Positions 1 to 12,200 of a stretch of DNA of 64,000 nucleotides are shown piece by piece. This DNA comes from Yponomeuta sedellus. Lineage: Eukaryota > Arthropoda > Insecta > Lepidoptera > Yponomeutidae. The stretch lies in the NCBI GenBank assembly GCA_934045075.1, contig OW203726.1, positions 186,001 to 250,000 on the forward strand, in the 5' to 3' direction. The notes below the pieces were generated by a model, which was not told where the DNA came from, did not search any database, and saw nothing but the letters and a program-made list of their open reading frames with translations. Position numbers and translations under genes: made by a program. Positions within the stretch are counted from its first letter, which is position 1, and every line of letters begins with the position of its first letter.

Positions 1-222
1 GCCGTGTCGCTGGCGCGGTGGCTGGGCGGGGGCGGGGGCGGGGGCGGGGCAGGCGGGGGCGGGGCTGTGAGCGGCTGGCGCGGCGAGCTGCGCGCGCGGC
101 TGCTGCGGCTGTCGCTGGAGGCGGCCACGTGCGCGCAGCGCGACCGCTTCGCCGAGCTGCCCGCGCGCGCCGTGGCCCGCGCCGCCGCCGCCATCGCCAG
201 GCACGCCGACTACATCCTGCAG
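1..222 (+). CDS. cnk: cnk exon 1 in window (CRIC domain, 5' truncated by window edge)
   Basis: Frame 1 from the first base gives 74 residues ending YILQ. ATCAQRDRFAELP followed by ADYILQ matches the CRIC region of CNK proteins, which precedes the PDZ domain. The middle carries a Gly run (about residues 9-20) that looks like a lineage-specific insertion. The donor is CAG/GTCACC after 222, phase 0. It is a weak donor (no GTRAGT) and is the first of about nine tandem copies. The exon's true start is outside the window. Confidence 0.75.
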
Positions 223-3200
223 GTCACCTGCCTGCGCTACTTACACCTCACACTACATCCTGCAGGTCACCCGCCTACGCTACTTACACCTCACACTACA
301 TCCTGCAGGTCACCCGCCTACGCTACTTACACCTCACACTACATCCTGCAGGTCACCCGCCTACGCTACTTACACCTCACACTACATCCTGCAGGTCACC
401 CGCCTACGCTACTTACACCTCACACTACATCCTGCAGGTCACCCGCCTACGCTACTTACACCTCACACTACATCCTGCAGGTCACCCGCCTACGCTACTT
501 ACACCTCACACTACATCCTGCAGGTCACCCGCCTACGCTACTTACACCTCACACTACATCCTGCAGGTCACCCGCCTACGCTACTCTCACACTACATCAT
601 GCAGGTTACCTGCTTACTCTACTTACACCTCACACATTTTCTTTCTTTTAATTTAGGACTAGCTGTGCCCGCGGTGTTATCGATTTTCCAATGGTAATAA
701 GATATTTTCTCGCAGTAGCCTATGATATGTTAATCCAGGGTATCAGTTAACTCCGTACCAATTTTTATTAATATCTTTCCACCATTTAGACGTGAATAAG
801 TCACAAATATACACACTTACAAACTTTCGCCTTTATAATATTAGTATGATGTGATAGCACGATACTAACAATTTTTTCCTTAAAATACAGAAAGACATTG
901 TTATTTCTTAACCTTGAGAAAATAAGGGACAGACTGAAAACCAGTGCTGCGACTACGCAGTTTGCAGTCAGGGTAATGAAGCTAAACTTGTTTCTTTTTA
1001 CCACAAACATGTGAATGAAAGAAAACTAAGTTGTTGAAAAATTTGTAATAAATAAACAATGTTCACTTTCTCATTCAAATATTTAAACATAAAAATGTTT
1101 GGACAGCAATGTAAAAAAAATTTTTATATCGGCAGAATTTACGAAACACTGAGACGTAATAAAGAATATAAGGTATATTTTAAATGTTTATGGTTGAAAA
1201 CCTAGGCGATTGTACGTAGCAAGCACGGAGTTCAATTTTAAGTAACATAGAAACTGCACCTTACTAAACGATTTAATAATGTAAATGATTTTGGAGGAAA
1301 AATAAACAAATAAATTCCAATGATAATGTTAACACATTCATTCAAGGTTTCCAAACGATGTTTTCCTTCAGAGTGAGTGGTAGTGCTGCAATAACTTAAG
1401 GAAACAAAGTCATTGGTACATGCCAGTTTAAGTGTAAAACTTTCAGGTTTAACTACCCACACCTGAGATTTCGTGGGCTTTAAGCAAGCAAAACAGGTTA
1501 AATCAAATCAAATCAAATGGGCAATCAAAGCCTACGGAAGCTAAGTTTGTCAATCGTTACTCCCAGATTGTGTGTCTCATGCTTGATAGGGTGTACATAT
1601 AATATCAGGGAATTTAATATGATAGCACTCAGTTGAGTGTCGCACCAACACCACATTGTAAACATTATAAGGTCACTTCTGAAATATACATGCGTTTGCC
1701 AGTTCGGAATAGGTTAAATCGGACGAGTCCACACGGTAGTGAAGTTACGCGACAATTTCCCCGGGTTGTGGTTAGTTGCAATAACCCCCCCCCTCCCCCC
1801 CTCCCGCAGGACACGCACTCGCTGGCGCTGCTGACGCCGGCGCCCGTGCTGCAGCTGGCCCCCGCCCGCGCACCCCGCGCCGCGCGCGCCCCCGCCCCCG
1901 CCCCCGCCGCGGCCGCCGCGCGCCCCGCGCCCCGCGCGCCGCTCGCGCCCGAGCCGCGCGACGAGATCGTGCAGGTGCGCCACCTTACACTTCATACCTC
2001 TATGCATTGACTCTCTTTTCAAGTAATTCTCAAATGGTAAAAATCTATTCCAGTACACCAATAAATATTTTAGTATATGTTTTGAGGACCAGAAGAGTGC
2101 AGCTTGGCTGGGCAGCGTTTGGAAAGTTGCGTCACATCTTCGAGTCACCCTTGCCACAATGCCTGAAGACCAAGGTATTCAATCAATGCGCCCTGCCGGT
2201 CATGACATACGGAGCCGAGACCTGACAGTGAAACTAGCCCACCGATTGCATGTCACTCAGCGAGCTATGGAAAGGTGTATGCTCGGAATCTCGTTAAGGG
2301 ACAAAGTCCGGAACGAGATCATCCGACAAAAAACCAATGTCACTGACGTAGTTTAGAAGTGTAGCAGGCTGAAGCGGCAGTGGGCTGGTCACATCTGTCG
2401 CAGAACCGATGATCGTTGGAGCAGACGGGTACTCGAATGGAGACCACGACTCGGCAAGCGTAGTGTAGGACGCCCTTCGGCCAGATGGACCGACGACCTC
2501 AAAAAGGTGGCTGGTGGTGACTGGATGGCGAAAACGGGAGATCGGGTCTTGTGGCGCACCCTGGGGGAGGCTTATGTCCAGCAGTGGACTGCAATAGGCT
2601 GAACTGATGATGATGATTGAGTACCTAAAAGCAACAAAAAAAATATTTAAAACTTTGCTTGCTAAACAGCTAAAAACGCGGTCAGCCATTTTTGTCTATG
2701 GTTTGAAGACCTGAAGACTTGTAAACAAAGTTTGACATTCAACATCTGTGAGTGATTTGTGAGCATAGTGAAATAACAACAACGCAATCATGATTTCATC
2801 GAGTATACATGCAAAATATAGCAATTGTCATTATTGCCGTGTTTGAGAATGCAAAAACATGTCAATAAAGACCCCGGGAAGTTGTGGAGTCGTGTACCCA
2901 ATGAAATAAACTTACGAAAATATTGACTCAAACTTGCCAAAAGATACCCCGATACTTTATCGACTGAAACTTGGGTGTATTTACGTGAAGATCACTTGAT
3001 ATAAGTCGTATAATAATTAATGTCCACTGGCTCTGGTTGACAGATGTTTGTTTACAAACCAAAGATGCTTACAACATGGCGGATAGCGTTTTCACCGTTT
3101 CTAATTAAAACCGGTTTTTTTTTATTTGCAAATTTTGCAGCCACCCTTTATACTTACTTAGCTAAGTCAATATATTTCAGTTTCTTACGTTAAATACAAC

Positions 3201-6200
3201 GGGAAATATTCATACATTGCGTCAAATTTGATACGAGTCAAGTAGGCTGGAGAAGCCGTCGCCTAAAAGTCCACTGGGAGAGTTCATCGTCACCATCGGT
3301 GAAAAGAGTGGTGGAGAGACTTTATAAACATCGGTCCCGTATAGTGTTAGCGCCCGCGTCCCCAAGACTGAGCTCGGGTGTCCCCGCAGGTGGGCGGGCA
3401 GGTGGTGGTGGGGTGGCGCGCGGCGGCCGTGCGCGCGGCCTGCGCGCGGGCGGCGGGGGCGGGGGCGCGCGGCGCGGGCGCGGGGGCGCAGCTGCGCGCG
3501 CGCCGCCGGGGGGCGGACGAGGGGGGGCCGCGCGCGCTGCTGGGCGACCTGCGCGCCTTCCAGTGAGTACTCACCCGAGGGGGGGAGGAGATTATTATCT
3601 TTTTTTTTATTTTAATTTAATTTTCCGGTATACAATAAAGATTTTTCTTATCTTATTATACTATTTTTATTTTTAATGCACTAACCGGTGCTAAGGGCAA
3701 TCAACAAACCTATTTAGAGGCTAAAAATTCCACCCATGCTTCGGGATTCGAATATAACCATAGATTGTTATATAATTAGTGTAAGAATAATTAGGTTCGG
3801 TTATAGGTACTGTGGTCGGATTTAGTCTAGAACAAGTCATTGCGCGATATATTAATTAATTTATAGCTGTGGTTTGCCATGGCCTTTAAAAATAAACTTG
3901 TATTGATGTCTACATAAAGTACCTTCGTCAACAAATGTGATGGATTGTGATGGTTTACGATCACATGTCAAAATGACAATATTTTTTTGCATGGCACTAC
4001 GAAATTTCAGATTAATGAAATAGTCGACATCGGCTAATTGCCATATTACCAAAATTGAATTGAATATACTGTCAGTTCGTGACTTCTGACTCCACTCACC
4101 GACCAGATTAAGGAGACAGTTTCTCCTATCTCAGTGACTGCATTTGGGAATATTTTGAATTTGGTATTTAGCTCGCAACACATGACAAATGTGCATAAAT
4201 AGTTAAAAGTGTAAAGTTTTTAAGCACATTTGTTTCGAAGTCCTTACACATTTCAACATACAAGTAATGTGCAATAAATAAAATGTGTTCGATTCGCAGC
4301 CGCTCGCTGGGGCTGGTGCCGGAGGGGTCGCCGCCCCCCTCGCCCCGCGCCTCCTCCGACGACAGCGAGGCGCTCTCCCCGCCCGCCTCGCCCCGCGCCG
4401 CGCCCCGGTAATGCCCATCTCCCAGCGTCGGCGGCCGCCCCCCTCCCCGGTACCGCCCGTCCCCTTTCCTCGGGCGGAACGGGTCATACTAGTTCACCAC
4501 ACGAAGTGTGATGTCACTCCAGCGGAAGCCGGTCAAGGGGCCGTGGATTTTATTGAAAGGCTGATTACAAACGTGTAAAACCAATATAATATTATGTTGC
4601 TAATTAACAATAGACATAAACACAAACATAAGTCGAGATCGGAGTCGAATGAATTCCACAGAGTATCTAAGAACTAAACCTTTCAGAAGCGCAACACATT
4701 TTTAACTTAATTCCGGAATCACCCCGGTTCAATTCTGGGTCACAGAGTAGACGAAATCTGAGAGTGGTATTTGAAGAAATGGCTGATGGAACCTGGGGCA
4801 TGTCGCATTTATCGAAAATTTATACACACTTTTCCTCGCTAGACCGTATACAGGAGCACAAGACACGTGTGGTGAAGTATTAGTATGCCCGCAGGCCGGC
4901 GCCCCGCCTCCCCCGCGCCGCGCCCCGCCGGCGGCACTCCGTGAGCGGCGGCTCGCCCCCCGCGCGCCGCCCGCTGCGCCCGCTAGACCAGGTCAGTGTG
5001 TGTAGACCGGCGCCGCGGCGCACGGCCGGTGATAATAACATAATGGGCGTTTTTCGACTCACCGGCCCGGCACCGGCACCGACGCCGGGGCCAGCGCCGT
5101 GTCAATGCCGGGGTAACAAAAATGTATGAAAATATATGCTCGCTTTTTCACTTACCGGCGCCGGCGCCGGCCCGGCGTAGAGTCCCGCCGGTGCCGGCGC
5201 CGTCGCCGGGTAGCAAGCTTCCCACTCGGTGCCGGCGCGGCGAAACTGCATGTGTACTGTATATGACTTATAGCAATGTGCGTGTGTGAGTGCGCGGGGC
5301 GGGTAGGAGAGCGGAGCGGAGGGTGAGACTCGTATTGTTATATCTACGCGTTGTACTTTACGTGTCGACGTGTTGAAGTCCGTGTCAGCACTGTACCACT
5401 CACCGAGCGTAAGCCGGCATTGACACCGGCACAGTGGAAAAACGAAACCCGGTACCGGTGCCTGTGCACGGCCATGCTGGTGCGGAGCCGGTGAGTCGAA
5501 AAACGCCCATTCCTGGCTAACAGGCCGGCGTCGGATCGTATGACCGAAAACCTTCAGGCCTGATCGATTGTCGAAATCCTCGTCTTTACATCACTACATT
5601 GCACACGCATCCGTGCTGCTCATTTACACATTCGTACACGACTGTCCCCCTAAAGACAAACGACGCCGATATCGGCGGCCTTCCCGACGGCCGTGCCTGC
5701 GCCCGGCGGATTTATGAACAAAAGAGCCGGTGGCACAGTCGCCCGGGTCGCACCACGGTTCTGCCCGTATATTTGGGCTCTGGTACAATTTTATGCGGCA
5801 CGTGCCGGCGCACACAGCCAGCGAAAGACAGCGGTCTGTGCCGCGGCTCAGCGTCGCGTGTCCGAAGTGTAGCCAATGTCGTGACCCGTCCGCGTGTCCC
5901 GCCGGCAGCTGTGGCAGGAGCCCATGCCGCGGCGGCCGCCCCCCTCCCCGCGGCCGCCCTACCGCCGCGACAAGGCGGCCTCCTGCACGCTGACGCGCCC
6001 CGCCACGCTGCCCGCGCCCGCGCCCGCCGCCCCGCCCGCGTCCGACGCGCCGCCCGCGCCCCCCGCCCGGCCCCCGGCCGCGTCCCGCGCGCCGCTGGAC
6101 AAGGCGCAGTCGGCGCCCGCGCCCATCCCCGAGTGCCCCGAGTCGCCGCCGCCCGACAAGGCGGAGGACAAGGCGGGGCAGATACTCGACTTCAAGAAGT

Positions 6201-9200
6201 CTAGCTCGCAGGTGATGGATTTTTCCTTTTATTACTGGTGCATTCCTTTAATCTGTTAAAGGAATTAAACCACAAACAACACCGTCAGTAACATTATCTT
6301 GGCACTTTTTATAATTCATTTTCCAGAATCGTGGGTACGAGATTAATGTGAATAAGTAAACCGTGCAGGCAAAAACGAAACTTAGTGGGATTAAAATACG
6401 GTTGTGAGCTTGGTTTGCGTAGTGTTCGAAAGCAGTTAGCGAGCGAGATTTTGCAAACGTCGACCGATCCGTAATGAGCTCACGCGCAGACTCCTTCTTA
6501 TTAATTTTAACTAATTTGGCCCGGTGTCAACGTTTTAACCACTTTGTCGGTCAGTCAAGTGCTCATGAATTAGCTAGTATACAGGGCGTCTCATTCAAAT
6601 CGGTCAGTATGGGAAAGTCTAAAACTATAAGACATACGAAGATCTGTTCTGAGGAACCATGTCATCGATTTTAATAAAAAGAAAAACTGCATTCATACAT
6701 TTTAAAAAACATATGTACTCCGTTCGGGAATCGAACCCGGTTGTTTTGAAGAAAAAACCTACACTATTTCTATTTAGATATCGATTGTGTAGGTCTTAAG
6801 CAGTAAATGTCTGTATGAAACATGTCTAAAATGAATAAAATGCACTGTTTTCACATACTTCAATTTATTTTAGTAGGTGCTCGAAGTGACCGCCGCCTTT
6901 TTCAATACAATATTCAACACGTTTAGATAACGATCTTAACCTTTAAATAAGTATCTAATGCGTATTTTAAGTGGGCTTTTCAATTGATTTTTAGTGTTTG
7001 ATTAATAGAAGTTTTTTTTTTTTTCAAAACAATCGGGTTCGATTCCCGAACGGAGTACACATGTTTTTTAAAATGTATGAATGCATAGTATTTTCTAAGG
7101 TTAACACGAGCAGTAGACATAATTAAAACTGTTTTTATACGGATTTATGCTCGTTTATTAAATTTTTACAATTTTCCAACGTTTTTAAATGTAATAAACG
7201 AGCATAAATCCGTATAAAAACAGTTTTAATTATGTATGAATGCAGTTTTTCTTGTTATTAAAATCAATGACATGGTTCCTCAGAACAGATCTTTTATGTC
7301 TTATAGTTTCAGACTTTCCCATACTGACCGATTTGAATGAGACACCCTGTATACTTCGAAACTTTTATTATTTTCGAAATCGAACTATTCCGAAACGGTT
7401 TTACTGATTTTTCTGAAATTGTTTTGGACATATTTGGTTGCACTGAGAATAGTTCGTAGGCTAATTATTAGGGCAAAACATTGTGTACGAAGTGTGATAG
7501 TGAAACTATAATAATAACTAAAGTACATTTAACAATTTAAAAACTATTACCTACGTTAACAAACTCAATTATAGAGCAAACCTAATCTCGATTACTTATT
7601 AGGTAACATGTAGCACATAATTGTCCGATGTTTTGGCGAAGATATACCTAGTGGATCTTCTCTTTTCTATGTTACACTTAACACAAAATAATATTTATGA
7701 CGACTTGAAGTGCAAGTGCATATTTTTTTTAATTTCGAACAATATCGTAATTGCAGTTTGAAAGGAAGCGATGAAAGTAACAATTTCGATGTACACTCAG
7801 ATTGGGGAAGCGCTGCGAGGCCGCAAGACGGAGTTCCCGTTCGAGCCGCCGGCCGCCGCCCCCTCCCCGCCGCCGCCGCCCGCCGAGGCCCTCAACGCCG
7901 CGCTGCTGCGGGCCGCCGCCCCCCGCGCCGCCCCCGCGCCCGCCCCCGCCCCCGCCTACCCGCCGCTGCGCGCCGTGCCGCGGCACGAGCCGCCCGGTGC
8001 GTACACGTCGAACTTTTTACTAACATTGTGCTGAATAAACCCCGGCAAGGGCGCTTTAGACCAGCTTGGCAACTGGCTTACCTCAACTTGAGGAGATTGA
8101 CCCCTATTGTGCGTACACGTCGGGAACGACCCACCGCAATGCTCGTGGCCTGGTGATTGGAATAGATCACTTGAGTTAACAGCGATAGGGTCAGGAGCAG
8201 GATGGGTGACAGTCCCGTGACTATCGCTAATTGGTTAGTTAGACCTGAGATTTCCTCATAGTTGGGCCATTATACGTAGCAAGCGCTGAGGTACGCTTAC
8301 ACCTCAGACACTAGGGTTTCCTTACGAGTAGTAGGTATTGCTACTATAATTCCACAAATGTACATAACTTAGAAAACAAAATCATTGGTACATGCCGGGG
8401 TTCGAACCCACGACCTCCCGATTGAGAAGCCGGCGTTCTACTCCGCTCCGCTACCACTGCTCTGTGACTACCGCTATGGCTTTTTTTCCGAACGCCTCTT
8501 TGCTTCGCCGGGCACGTAAAGCCGTCGATGCCGGCTGCCATGTAATGGCAACCGTATCAGAGGCCTTATGGGTGGCTAGATAATTTCTGACAGTGAGGCC
8601 CACTCCTGTCTTAAGATCCTCCACCGACCTGTACTTGGCCCCTGCGGTAGATAATGGCGTAATCTTCCTGCGATGTAGGAAGAGAATCGTGCCCCCGGCA
8701 GTGGAGACATACAAAACATTATACCGATCTTGCAGCTACGTCTACGACGGGACACCCGACTGACCTCCAGATTGACCCCCAACCAATCGATCGATCAGTC
8801 AACCGAGACCGAGTCATAAACCTATGTGTATATGTATGTATTTGTTAATCTGGTCCACGAATTTCCTTGTCTCTAGGCTCTCAAATAATCTGGCGACCGA
8901 CTACCGGTTTTGCCTGCCGTTCCTTTACCCTACCTCGGCTGCCGCTCCGTGACCGCCGCAGTCCACCGACGGTCCTGTCGCCTGACCGCATCAGTATTAT
9001 GTAGTTGACCATAGTATCGATGCGGTCAGGCGTATCGGGTTATCGATTATAATCTGTACTCGACCTCCCGGCAGGAGCCGTTGTTGGGTAAAGGACCCAT
9101 TTAAATACTAATACTTAAAAACTAATGAGAAAACAAGATACTTACAAAGTCTGTCTGCGTCGACGCCTCTCGACTTGGCAGCCGGCGCCGTTCGGAATGG

Positions 9201-12200
9201 GTGCACTGAGAGGTTTGGGGATCCCTAGACTTCCCCGTCTATCCCGAGAACTCTTTCCCCAGAAAACTACCTTCAGTGCACTTTCACGGCACCACGTTAT
9301 ATCAAAATGTATGTCTACTATTTTGGGCGATCCGTCGCCCAACAACGAAACTGTCAACACTGGGACCCGTCCCTGAACTTATTTCGCACTTCACACGAAG
9401 CCCGGCAATCTAATTGCCACACAAATCACACGTTTCACAACCAACAAAACAAGAGGGCAAATTTCAACTCATCTGACAGATTGTAGACTTTTAGTCCGGA
9501 TCTACTTACGGGTGTTGTCATATCTGACAGCTGTCAAGTAGTTACGTGCGTTCCAAATCACACTTCTATTCTAAACAGCCGTGACGAGCCCGACCTTGCT
9601 GAAGCCGCTGCGGGGCGGCGCGGGTGCGGGCGCGGGGGCGGGGGCGGGCGCGCACATCTCGCTGCCGCTGCAGGTGGGGGGCGCACCCCCGCTGGCGCCC
9701 CTCAACGCCGCGCCCGCGCCGCCCGCCCCCGCGCCCACGCCCGCCCCCGCCCCCGCCCGCGCGATCTTCCCCGCCGCCAAGCAGAAGACCAATAATAAGA
9801 AGAAAAATTCAATTCTTGCCAGTGAGTTAACCTTCTTGTCTGTGGTTGTGCACACTAGTCTATTGGTTCAAACATTTGGCTAGGATTAATATAAATTTGG
9901 CGAGAGGTAGCCATTTTGATTATCTACCCTTTCTTAGTAGTGACTGTAGCTCGCTTGTATAGGCCTGCGTCCAGTTCCAAACCTGCGCCCAAACAAACTT
10001 TGGTGGCTTAAAATGTGTACTGGTGCATTGTTCAGCGAAACAGTGGACAGTGGAGTTGGACAGCAAAGTTTTATTGCATAGTAGGCATGACAGCAGTTTC
10101 AAATAATCAGAGATTTAACGATATTTGGGGAAAGTACATATTAAAAATTTTGAAACAAAATAAAACATTATATTGTTTTTAACCATTTTCACTAAAACAC
10201 CGTGTGACGTCACGCTTAGGTAAACATTGAAAAGCTTCACCCGTGCTTTGTTGTGATTACTAGTGATTACGATGTTTGTTTACCTAGGCGTGACGTCAGA
10301 TTCGACGCCATGACACTGCTAACTGATTTTGCACAAAATTATAATAATAAAAAATGGGCTTTAATCTTCGTTTAACTTTAGTTTGTTACTAAAGTATAGG
10401 TTCTGTTTGTAATTAATAAATGTGTCCTTCTTATTGTGGAAGAGGATTTTAATTGTTTTCATTCCTATCCTGTTATAAATATTACTTATTAACAGTTAGC
10501 GTGTGCAGTTGTAATGCACGGTCGGTGCTACAGCGGTGTTTGCTTTGTCAGAGGGGCGGCGGCTGCCGGCGGCGGCGGCGCTGGCGCGCTGCGCGTGGGC
10601 GGGCGGCGCGTGGCAGCGCGTGCGCGGCGGGGCGGGCGCGGGGGCGGGCGGCGGGGCGGGCGGGCGCTGGGCGGCGCGGCACCTCGTGCTGCTGCGCTCG
10701 CCGCCCGCGCTGCTGGCGTACCGCGCCCCCCGCGCCGCGCGCGCCGCCGCGCTCGTGCGGCTACCCGGCGCTGTGGCGGCCGCCGCGCCAGAGGTCAGTG
10801 CCCGCACCCGCCCCCGCACCCACCCCCGCACCCGCCCCCGCACCCGCACCCGCCCCCGCACCCGCACCCGCCCCCGCCCCCGCACCCGCACCCGCCCCCG
10901 CCCCCGCACCTGCCCCCGCACTAGGAGTGAGTAGCTGTCCGATTTTTCGACGACGAAACGCAACCGTTTTGTCTAGAACGAAAACAGGTCCTCGAAACGG
11001 TCCTCGGTCGCAACTTGTTTCATTGTATGCAAACGAGCAAGGCGCAGAGGACGGTCAAACGAGAGAAACTCTCGTTTCGTCTCGTTGACATTCGTCTCGA
11101 AGACTAGTAAAAGAAATGATTGCGGAATGAGGTTGAGGACGGTTTTTCGTTCAATTTCAATATTTTTTCTTTAAATTAATGAACTTCCCTTCATACTCTT
11201 AGGACTAAACATTAAAAGTAAACTTTAACTAGAGTAACAAATAAATACAAAATTACATAATTAACATTCACAATCAGTAAGTAGCATTGAATTATTAATT
11301 CAAACTGAAAAAAATGTAAACAATAACCGTCACCCACGAGCTGCGCGATCGAGCGAGCGTCGCAACTCTTTACCATTTGTTGCTAAACGACTTTAGTCGC
11401 TATACCAACGAAATTAAGATACACAGCAATGACCACCGCTTTGCGAACGAGACGAAATCACGAAACATCGGAAAAAATAAGTTGTTTTACACGATATTCG
11501 ACTGTATAGGCCCTTACAATATTCATAAACATAATGATTACTTTATTGTATCACGGACCAAAACGAACGGAACGAGCAAGGAGCCGACGACGACGTCGCA
11601 ATGAACGCTGGCACTGCTTTAGAATGAAACGTAAAACGATCCTCACGTCGCGGAACACAAAACGGTCTTAAAAAACGGCTCGTCTTTGCAACGATCACGC
11701 CTACCCCGCACCGCCCGCTCCACCTGATGCGCCTGCTCCGGCGACTCTTGGAATGTATTTGTGGCTAGCTCCGCCTCGCAGTGCTACCCACGGTTTATCA
11801 GTATTCCCATGGGAATAAGATATTTTAAAACATGGCATAATATGCCATATTATAACGTATCTTATTCCCAAAAAAATTGACTAAAAAATAGACTTACAAA
11901 AAAATTTACTTCAGTATCACAAACGATCCATTCACTCCATATTTATCTCGGCGGTATCGATTAAGAATTATTAAGTATATTACATTAATCACACAAATCA
12001 ACATCACAATTCACATTAATATTCAATTTAACACATATTATGTGTAAATCCAAGGTGTCAGATGACTTCATACCGAATTTTTGAACCGTTTAGACGTCAA
12101 GAAGTAACAAACATATACACTCACAAACTTTCGCCTTTATTTTTGTATTTTTGTATGTTATGTAATATACTTAACAATTTTATACGGTGCCGCCGAGAGA

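Noticed and set aside
3347..10963. Antisense and off-frame Arg/Ala/Gly/Pro-rich ORFs over the GC-rich exons
   Set aside because: Stop codons are rare in such GC-rich DNA; only one frame per exon joins by phase and shows CNK motifs.
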